A DNA stretch of 64,000 nt from Hydrogenophaga aromaticivorans (GTDB taxonomy: Bacteria; Pseudomonadota; Gammaproteobacteria; Burkholderiales; Burkholderiaceae_C), in contig NZ_VYGV01000006.1 in assembly GCF_013387465.1 (NCBI RefSeq), positions 95,638 to 159,637 on the forward strand, in the 5' to 3' direction. Below are positions 57,995 through 64,000 of this stretch, piece by piece; position 1 is the stretch's first letter; the number at the start of each line of letters is the position of its first letter. The notes below the pieces were generated by a model that did not search any database, was not told the DNA's origin, and saw only the letters and a list, made by a program, of their open reading frames with translations. The position numbers were made by a program, and so were the translations under genes.

Positions 57995-60076
57995 ATGAGC
58001 GCCAGCAACCCCCAGACCCGCCTGACTTTTCTGGACCGAGACCACAGCATCCTGGCTTTCAACGAGCGGGTGATGGACTGGGCGCGCCGAACCGATGTGC
58101 CCCTGCTGGAACGCCTGCGCTACCTGAGCATCGTTTCCAGCAACCTCGACGAGTTCTTCGAGGTGCGCATGGCGCCCCAGCTCAACGCGCACAAGACCCA
58201 TGAGCAGCGCGGCCTGTACACCGTCGAAACCTACGAACAGCTGTCCGCCAAGGTGCACGCCCTGGTGGCGCAGCAGTACGCCATCTACAACGACGAACTG
58301 CTGCCCTTGCTGGAGAAGAAGGGCATCAAGCTGGTGGCCCACGGTGAGCGCAACCCGCGCCAGCGCCGCTGGGTCAAGGAGTTCTTTCAGCGCGAAGTGC
58401 AACCCCTGTTGTTGCCTGTGGGCCTGGACCCGGCGCACCCGTTTCCCCAGGTGGCGAACAAGTCGCTCAACTTCATCGTGCGGCTCACCGGCAAGGACGC
58501 GTTTGGCCGCGAGAACGAGATCGCCATCGTCAAGGTGCCGCGCATCCTGCCGCGCTTTTTCCGCATGCCGCCGGTCAAGGGCTCGAAGCAGAGCCACTTT
58601 GTCTCCATCTCCAGCCTGATCCGCTCGCACCTGGCCGACCTGTTCCCGGGCCGGCAGGTGACCGAGTTTTCGCAGTTCCGCGTCACGCGCCACTCCGACC
58701 TCGCGGTGGACGAAGAAGAGGTGAAGAACCTGCGCACCGCGCTGCGCAAAGGCCTGCAGCAACGCCACTATGGTGAAGCGCTGCGTCTGGAGATCTCGGC
58801 CGGCTGCTCCGACTACCTCGCCGGTTTTCTGCTGGCGCAGTTTGCGCTGCCGCAGGAGGCCCTGTTCCGGGTGCCCGGCCCGGTGAACCTGGTGCGGCTG
58901 AACCAGCTCATCGATCAGATCGACGCGCCCGCGCTGCGCTTCGAGCGCTACAACGCCGGCTGGCCGGTCCAGCTGGCGCCCGGGCAGTCGTACTTCGAGC
59001 AGTTGCAGCAGGGCGATGTGCTGATCCACCAGCCCTACGAGAGTTTTGATGCGGTGCTCGCCTTCCTGCGCGAAGCGGTGGAAGACCCGGACGTGCTGGC
59101 CATCAAGCAGACCATCTACCGCACGGGCGCCAAGTCCGAGTTGATGGAGCTGCTGCGTGAAGCGGTGCGCCGGGGCAAGGAAGTCACCGCGGTGGTGGAG
59201 CTCAAGGCACGCTTTGACGAAGAGGCCAACATCAACTACGCCGAACGCCTCGAATCCGTGGGCGCACAGGTGGTGTACGGCGTCGTGGGCCTGAAGACGC
59301 ACGCCAAGATGATGCTCATCACGCGGCGGGAAGACGGCCGGCTCAAACGCTACGCCCACCTCTCCACCGGCAACTACAACCCCGGCACCGCCAGGCTCTA
59401 CACCGACCTGAGTTACCTCACCGCCGACGACGCGCTCACCGCCGATCTGGAGCAGGTGTTCCTGCACCTGGCCAGCCAGAACCGCCTGCCCAAACTGAAC
59501 AAGGTGCTGATCGCCCCGTTCCATCTGCACAAGTCCATGCTGGACAAGGTGGAGGCCGCGGGTGCGGCCGCCAAGGCCGGCAAGGAAGCCCGCATCATCC
59601 TGAAGATGAATGCCCTGACCGATGAACCCCTGGCCCGGGCGCTGGCCGCGGCCTCGCAGCAGGGGGCCCGCATCGACATCATCGTGCGCGGTGGCTGCAT
59701 CCTGCCGGCGCAGGTGCCGGGTGTGACCGACAACGTGCGCGTGCGCTCGATCATCGGTCGGTTGCTGGAGCACTCGCGGGTGTTTTATTTCCGCACCGAC
59801 GAGGTCGAAGAACTCTGGTTGTCCAGCGCCGACTGGATGAACCGCAACATGCTGCGCCGGGTCGAACTGGCCTGGCCCGTGACCGACAGCGCGCTGCGCC
59901 ACCGCATCATGGACGAGTGCCTGTCGGCCTGTCTGCACGACACCAAAGACGCCTGGCTGCTGCAGCCGGACGGCCGGTACGTGCCGGCCGCCGTGCTCGC
60001 TGGCGCCAAGGGACGCAGTGCGGTGCCGCAGTCGGCACAGGCCAGCCTGATGGCGCGTTACGGCAGCAAGGGCTGA
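57995..60076 (+). CDS. ppk: Polyphosphate kinase 1
   Basis: 693 residues from ATG 57995 (MSASNPQTRLTFLDRDHSIL); longer in-frame starts run into the promoter. N-terminal LDRDHSILAFNERV, PLLERLRYLSIVSSNLDEFFEVR; catalytic histidines in GLKTHAKMMLI and YAHLSTGNYNPGTARLYTD. Makes polyphosphate from ATP. Followed by sixA. Confidence 0.97.
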   Translation: MSASNPQTRLTFLDRDHSILAFNERVMDWARRTDVPLLERLRYLSIVSSNLDEFFEVRMAPQLNAHKTHEQRGLYTVETYEQLSAKVHALVAQQYAIYNDELLPLLEKKGIKLVAHGERNPRQRRWVKEFFQREVQPLLLPVGLDPAHPFPQVANKSLNFIVRLTGKDAFGRENEIAIVKVPRILPRFFRMPPVKGSKQSHFVSISSLIRSHLADLFPGRQVTEFSQFRVTRHSDLAVDEEEVKNLRTALRKGLQQRHYGEALRLEISAGCSDYLAGFLLAQFALPQEALFRVPGPVNLVRLNQLIDQIDAPALRFERYNAGWPVQLAPGQSYFEQLQQGDVLIHQPYESFDAVLAFLREAVEDPDVLAIKQTIYRTGAKSELMELLREAVRRGKEVTAVVELKARFDEEANINYAERLESVGAQVVYGVVGLKTHAKMMLITRREDGRLKRYAHLSTGNYNPGTARLYTDLSYLTADDALTADLEQVFLHLASQNRLPKLNKVLIAPFHLHKSMLDKVEAAGAAAKAGKEARIILKMNALTDEPLARALAAASQQGARIDIIVRGGCILPAQVPGVTDNVRVRSIIGRLLEHSRVFYFRTDEVEELWLSSADWMNRNMLRRVELAWPVTDSALRHRIMDECLSACLHDTKDAWLLQPDGRYVPAAVLAGAKGRSAVPQSAQASLMARYGSKG

Positions 60077-60095
60077 AACACGAAAGGGCCAGGCT

Positions 60096-60578
60096 GTGGA
60101 TCTCATCCTCTGGCGACACGCCGAAGCCCACGATCACCCCGACCTGGTCAATGGCCAGCAGGGCGACCCACTCGACCTCGCGCGCCGCCTGACGCCGCGG
60201 GGCGACAAGCAGGCTGCCCGCATGGCCGCCTGGCTCGACCGCCAGCTGCCCGATGGGGCCCGCATCTATGCCAGCCCCGCGGCGCGCGCAGAACAGACGG
60301 CACAGGCACTGGGGCGCAAATTCAAGCTGCGCGATGAACTCGCCCCGGATGGAGACCCGCTCGCCTTGCTGGAACTGGTGCAGTGGCCCAACGGCAAATC
60401 GCCGGTGGTGGTGGTGGGTCACCAGCCGATGCTGGGCAGCGTGATCGCGCGCCTGCTCGGCTTGCCGGAAGAGTACTGCCCGATGAAGAAGGGGGCGCTC
60501 TGGTGGTTGCGCCACCGGGAGCGCAACGGTGCACTTCAGACGGTGCTGGTCACGGTGCAGACGCCCGAGCTGATCTGA
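60096..60578 (+). CDS. sixA: Phosphohistidine phosphatase SixA
   Basis: 160 residues from GTG 60096. Histidine phosphatase family: RHAEAHDH near the N-terminus (RHG/RHA motif), LTPRGDKQA and VVVVGHQPMLGSVIARLL. Dephosphorylates phosphohistidine in phosphotransfer proteins. 19 bases after ppk, so likely cotranscribed. Confidence 0.92.
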   Translation: MDLILWRHAEAHDHPDLVNGQQGDPLDLARRLTPRGDKQAARMAAWLDRQLPDGARIYASPAARAEQTAQALGRKFKLRDELAPDGDPLALLELVQWPNGKSPVVVVGHQPMLGSVIARLLGLPEEYCPMKKGALWWLRHRERNGALQTVLVTVQTPELI

Positions 60579-60595
60579 GCGTCTGCGAGACAGGG

Positions 60596-60623
60596 TTCAG
60601 CGCACCGTTCAGGGTGCGCTGAA
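60596..60623. terminator. Hairpin between sixA and the histone-like gene
   Basis: Perfect 11-bp arms (TTCAGCGCACC / GGTGCGCTGAA) with a 6-base loop between two convergent genes. No T run on either side, so termination is probable but not textbook. Confidence 0.5.
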
Positions 60624-60626
60624 GCA

Positions 60627-61148
60627 TCAGGCGTTGGTGGCGGTGACAGGCTTGACCACAGCGACGGCCTGCTTGGCGGGCACAGCGGCTTTGGCGGGTG
60701 CGGAGGCCTTGGGCTTCGCTGCCACCGTCTTGGCGACCGGCTTGCGTGCTGCCGGGGCAGCGGCCTTCTTGGCGACCACTTTCTTTTCAAGCGCCTTGGG
60801 CGCCACCTTGGCAGCTGGCTCGACCTTGGTTGCGGGCTTCGCCGCCTTCTTCGTGGCCACTTTGGCGGCAGGTTTGGCCACCGGTGCGGTCGCCTTGGGC
60901 GGCGTCACTTCGGCGCTGGGGCGGCCGGTCTTCAGGGTGGGCACAGCGGCAACAGCGGTCTTGAAGGCCGCATCGCTCATGCCCTTGAGCACCATCAGGC
61001 CGGCGCGCAGGAGCTCGCTCTTCTTGACGCTGGTGCCCAGGCCGATGGCCCGGATCTTGAGGACATCGATGGAGGCGTACTCGGCCTTGGGGATCGTGAA
61101 ACTGTCGCGGACCAGTTTGCTGGATTTGCCGGTGTTCTTGGATGCCAT
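60627..61148 (-). CDS. Histone H1-like Lys/Ala/Pro-rich protein
   Basis: 173 residues. The N-terminal ~70 residues form a small domain (SKLVRDSFTIPKAEYASIDVLKI...); from about 75 on the protein is a basic Ala/Lys/Pro repeat tail (VAKKAAAPAARKPVAKTV) like bacterial H1 homologues and PhaF/AlgP tails. Probably binds DNA without strict sequence preference. It has AGAAGGAAAA as ribosome binding site and a nested palindrome upstream. Confidence 0.8.
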   Translation of the reverse strand: MASKNTGKSSKLVRDSFTIPKAEYASIDVLKIRAIGLGTSVKKSELLRAGLMVLKGMSDAAFKTAVAAVPTLKTGRPSAEVTPPKATAPVAKPAAKVATKKAAKPATKVEPAAKVAPKALEKKVVAKKAAAPAARKPVAKTVAAKPKASAPAKAAVPAKQAVAVVKPVTATNA

Positions 61149-61166
61149 GAATTTTCCTTCTGAGTT

Positions 61167-61189
61167 AAACGGTATAAACCGTTTATACC
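61167..61189. promoter_or_regulatory. Nested palindromes before the histone-like gene
   Basis: Two overlapping perfect inverted repeats: AAACGGT-ATAA-ACCGTTT (61167-61184) and GGTATAAAC-C-GTTTATACC (61171-61189). They lie 18-40 bases before the start codon and contain TATAAA/TATACC hexamers, so they overlap the likely -10 region. Operator-like. Confidence 0.6.
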
Positions 61190-61229
61190 AAAAAATCCGG
61201 CCGCTTTTCCAGCGCAGAACCCGCCCGCT

Positions 61230-64000
61230 TCAGGCCCGGGCCATGAATCCGGCCAGTGCGCGCGCCGTGCCCAGCGCGGCGGTTTGCAATTGCTCCAGCG
61301 CCTGTGTGTCCACCGTCCGGTCGCGCGCCGCCTGTTCGATCTGCGCGCAGGCAACCCCCAGCGCGGCGGCGCCCACGTTGTCGGCACCGCCCTTGAGTCG
61401 GTGCGCGGCGTCATGCAGGTCCTCGAAGCGGGGCACCGCTGCGGCCTGTTGGATGGCATCGCAGCGGGCGGGCAGGGTCTGCAGGAAATCGTTGAAGATG
61501 TCGCGGCGCAGCGAGCCCGCCGCATCGTCACATTCGGCCAGTTCTGCCCAGCGCGCGGGGTCCAGCCAGGCGGGATCGGGCGCAGCCAGGGGGGTGACCG
61601 GTGCGGACAGTGCAACGGTTGTGGAAGGCGCCGGGGTGGCCACCGGGCTCCAGCGGTGCAGGGCGGCGGCGAGGCGTTCGAGCTCCAGCGGTTTGGGCAG
61701 GTAGTCCGACATGCCCGCATCCAGGCAACGCTGGCGGTCTTCGCCCAGCGTCGAGGCGGAGATGCCGATCAACACCGGCGCGAGGTCGCCCAGCTGTGCC
61801 CGGATGGCCTGCGCGGTGGCCTGGCCGTCCATGCCGGGCATGTGGCTGTCGAGCAGCACCAGGGCAAACGGCTGCTGCGCGGCCTGCGCGCTGGTGAGGG
61901 CCTGCAGCGCTGCGGCGCCATCGCTGACGCTGTGGTGGGGATAGCCCAGCCGGTCCAGCATGGCCGCCGCCACCTTGAGGTTGACCGGGTTGTCATCGAC
62001 CACCAGCACCCGGTGGGGCTGGATGTGGTGCGGCAGGGTGGTGGTCGCGGGTGCGCGCACCAGCGCGGGATCGGCGACCACGCAGTGGACCGAAAAACGG
62101 AAGGTGGAGCCCGCGCCCGGGGCGCTGATCACGCTGATCTGCCCACCCATCATCTCGACCAGGTGTTTGCAGATCATCAGTCCGAGGCCGGTGCCTCCGT
62201 AGACGCGGGTGGTGGAGGTGTCGCCCTGGGCGAAGGGCTGGAACAGGTCGGGCAGGCGCTCGGGCGGGATGCCGACGCCGGTGTCGGTGACGCTGAAACA
62301 CAGCTGCGGCGGCGTCTGCGTCTGGTCCAGCCAGCCGCGCAGTTCGACCTCGCCGTGTTCGGTGAACTTGATGGCGTTGGACAACAGGTTGAGCAGGATC
62401 TGGCGCAGGCGGACCACGTCGCCGATCATGGCCGCGGGCACTTCGGACGCGATCTGGATGGCCAGATGCAGGCCTTTCTCTTGCGCCTTGAGGCGCATGA
62501 TGCCGGTGGCGTGACCGATGGCGGCGCGCACGTCCAGCGGTTCTTGTTCCAGGTGCAGGCGGCCCGATTCGATTTTGGAGAAATCCAGAATGTCGTCCAC
62601 CACGGCGAGCAACTGGTCGCTCGACACCTTCAGCACGCCGAGCAGCTCCTGCTGGGTTGGTGTGAGCGGCGACTCGCTCAGCAGTTCGCTCATGCCGACC
62701 ACGCCGTGCAGCGGGGTGCGGATTTCGTGGCTCATGACCGCGAGGAAACCCGCCTTGGCCTTCACCGCCGCGAGCGCCTCTTCGCGCGAAGCGGCGAGTT
62801 CGGCGGTGCGCAGGTTCACGCGGGCTTCCAGCATCTGGGCCGCATCGCGCAGGGCTTCGTTTTTCTGTTCAATCTCCGCGTTGTAGGCCTGCAGCTGGAC
62901 CGCGCTGTCGTGCATGACCTGCGACAGGTTGTGCACCTCGCGAAACCGGGTGAGCCGCTGCACCGGCGGCACGCCGCCCGAACCCAGTTGCAGGGCCGAG
63001 GTGTTGAGCTGACGGAACTGGCCCGAGAGCCGCCGGGCCACGGTGTACGCCACCAGCGCGCTCACCCCCATCAGCGCGCCCATCGCCATCAGCGCCCATT
63101 GCCGGGCCTGCGTGACCTGGTGGGTGAAGTCTTGTTCGGGCGCGACCACGATGAGCTGCCAGTCGAGGTTGTACTTTTTGCCAAAGGGACGCTGCAAGGC
63201 CATCAGCCGGTTGTTGGTCAGGCCGAGCCGTTGCAGCCAGTCCTGCCGGGTTTCCAGCCGCACCAGACCGGGTTGGGTGCGCTGGCCTTGCTGGAATCGC
63301 GCCTGGAGCTGGCTGTAGGAGGCCCGCACCAGCGCGTCCTGGCTCTGCGTGGGGGTGATGCGCTGCTGTTTCCCATCGACGAGGTGGTGGAGCGCTTCTT
63401 CGCCCGAACTGGCCACCATCAGGCCCTGCGCGTCCACGAGGTAGGTCACGGCGTGGTCGCTCACGCGGGTGCTGCGGATCAGGTCGGTCAGCCGCGCCAG
63501 GCTCATGTCCACCGCCATCACGCCGAGCAGGGTTTTTGCGTCCGCGCCGTAGATCGGCTGCGCCAGGGTCAGGTCGAACTGGTCCTTGACCGCCGAGCGG
63601 TAGACGTTGGTGAACACGCGCTGGCCGGTGCTGGCCGCGAGCTGGTACCAGGGTCTGCGGCGCGGGTCGTAGACCGTGGTTTCGGTCTTGACGAGGCGGC
63701 TGCGGTCACCCGGTTGCGCGATCAGGAAGTGCCGCCGGCCGCTCTCGCCGGGCCGGATGCTGCGCACGATGAAACCCGCCTCTTCGCGTTCAAGGCCGAA
63801 GAAGCTGCCGTCTTCGGTGCCGAAATACAGGTAGGGCACGTTGGCCGACTGCTGCGTGAGCGCGTGGGCCATCAGCTCGAACGCGGTGGTGTCCTTCAGC
63901 CAGTTGCGCGTGCGTTCGGCCTCGGCGCCGCTGGTCACGAAGGGCGGCACCAGCGCGTTGACCACGGTGTGCGATTCGCCCAGGTGTGCCAGCGCGCCGA
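61230..64000 (-). CDS. Hybrid sensor histidine kinase (Cache-HisKA-HATPase-REC-Hpt), 5' end outside the window
   Basis: At least 922 residues; the frame stays open to the window edge, so the true start is beyond 64000. Order: extracytoplasmic Cache-like domain (LGVMAVDMSLARLTDLIRSTRVSD), a membrane helix near ALMAMGALMGVSALVAYTV, a HAMP-like and coiled segment, then HisKA (FLAVMSHEIRTPLHGVVGMSEL), HATPase_c (DTGVGIPPERLPDLFQPFAQG), a receiver (VLVVDDNPVNL, LLDSHMPGMDG) and a C-terminal Hpt domain (DAAHRLKGGADNVGA). A complete phosphorelay in one chain, like BarA. The output regulator is not in the window. Confidence 0.92.
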   Translation of the reverse strand, partial: GALAHLGESHTVVNALVPPFVTSGAEAERTRNWLKDTTAFELMAHALTQQSANVPYLYFGTEDGSFFGLEREEAGFIVRSIRPGESGRRHFLIAQPGDRSRLVKTETTVYDPRRRPWYQLAASTGQRVFTNVYRSAVKDQFDLTLAQPIYGADAKTLLGVMAVDMSLARLTDLIRSTRVSDHAVTYLVDAQGLMVASSGEEALHHLVDGKQQRITPTQSQDALVRASYSQLQARFQQGQRTQPGLVRLETRQDWLQRLGLTNNRLMALQRPFGKKYNLDWQLIVVAPEQDFTHQVTQARQWALMAMGALMGVSALVAYTVARRLSGQFRQLNTSALQLGSGGVPPVQRLTRFREVHNLSQVMHDSAVQLQAYNAEIEQKNEALRDAAQMLEARVNLRTAELAASREEALAAVKAKAGFLAVMSHEIRTPLHGVVGMSELLSESPLTPTQQELLGVLKVSSDQLLAVVDDILDFSKIESGRLHLEQEPLDVRAAIGHATGIMRLKAQEKGLHLAIQIASEVPAAMIGDVVRLRQILLNLLSNAIKFTEHGEVELRGWLDQTQTPPQLCFSVTDTGVGIPPERLPDLFQPFAQGDTSTTRVYGGTGLGLMICKHLVEMMGGQISVISAPGAGSTFRFSVHCVVADPALVRAPATTTLPHHIQPHRVLVVDDNPVNLKVAAAMLDRLGYPHHSVSDGAAALQALTSAQAAQQPFALVLLDSHMPGMDGQATAQAIRAQLGDLAPVLIGISASTLGEDRQRCLDAGMSDYLPKPLELERLAAALHRWSPVATPAPSTTVALSAPVTPLAAPDPAWLDPARWAELAECDDAAGSLRRDIFNDFLQTLPARCDAIQQAAAVPRFEDLHDAAHRLKGGADNVGAAALGVACAQIEQAARDRTVDTQALEQLQTAALGTARALAGFMARA

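Overview
The window is GC-rich chromosomal DNA from a betaproteobacterium, most likely a Comamonadaceae member close to Hydrogenophaga. The evidence is the gene orders (iscR-iscS-iscU-iscA-hscB-hscA-fdx; yhbY/rlmE-ftsH-folP ... glmM), the style of the housekeeping proteins and two GC-rich intergenic repeat types I recall from this family. The genus is an inference from memory, not a search.

Layout. 1-7.2 kb: a LigB-type dioxygenase, an aromatic aminotransferase, uvrB and a NarL/NarX-like two-component pair. 7.2-12.9 kb: a complete isc iron-sulfur cluster operon with a recognisable IscR site and a terminator-like hairpin between iscA and hscB. 12.9-24 kb: dnaQ, a tRNA-Val(CAC), an LhgO-like oxidoreductase, pyrD, rpiA, a DUF4124/glutaredoxin-like protein, oligopeptidase A, yhbY, rlmE, ftsH and folP.

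24-42.5 kb: a complete VirB/VirD4 type IV secretion system (virB1-2-3-4, three small exported proteins, virB5-6-7-8-9-10-11, an effector/immunity-like module, virD4). It sits between folP and glmM, which are normally neighbours in this group. There is no relaxase, oriT-like gene set, partition gene or integrase. VirB7 has an N0-like C-terminal domain, and the cluster encodes a Tle1/DUF2235 lipase whose C-terminal extension may be a VirD4 recruitment domain. A lipoprotein lies upstream of the lipase and an XAC2610-like lipoprotein downstream. This fits a bacteria-killing (Xanthomonas-type) T4SS better than a conjugation system, and it is the most interesting part of the window.

43-48 kb: glmM, a GNAT acetyltransferase, an unknown exported protein, a NamZ/DUF1343 muramidase, a DOMON-like protein and a small lipoprotein. 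48-54.9 kb (minus strand): an arsenic operon, arsR - circularly permuted ATP-grasp - arsI/cadI - GAPDH - arsJ - arsC - arsC - acr3. Two similar inverted repeats look like ArsR operators, one before arsR and one inside the operon before the GAPDH gene. The ATP-grasp protein has no assigned role in arsenic resistance that I know of.

55-60.6 kb: a probable phosphate-starvation cluster. It holds an OlsB-like acyltransferase, a PlcP-like metallophosphoesterase, a GT4 lipid glycosyltransferase, ppk1 and sixA, with a good Pho box plus -10 before ppk1 and a weaker candidate before the first gene. 60.6-64 kb: a Lys/Ala/Pro-rich histone-H1-like protein preceded by a nested palindrome, and a hybrid sensor kinase cut by the right edge of the window.
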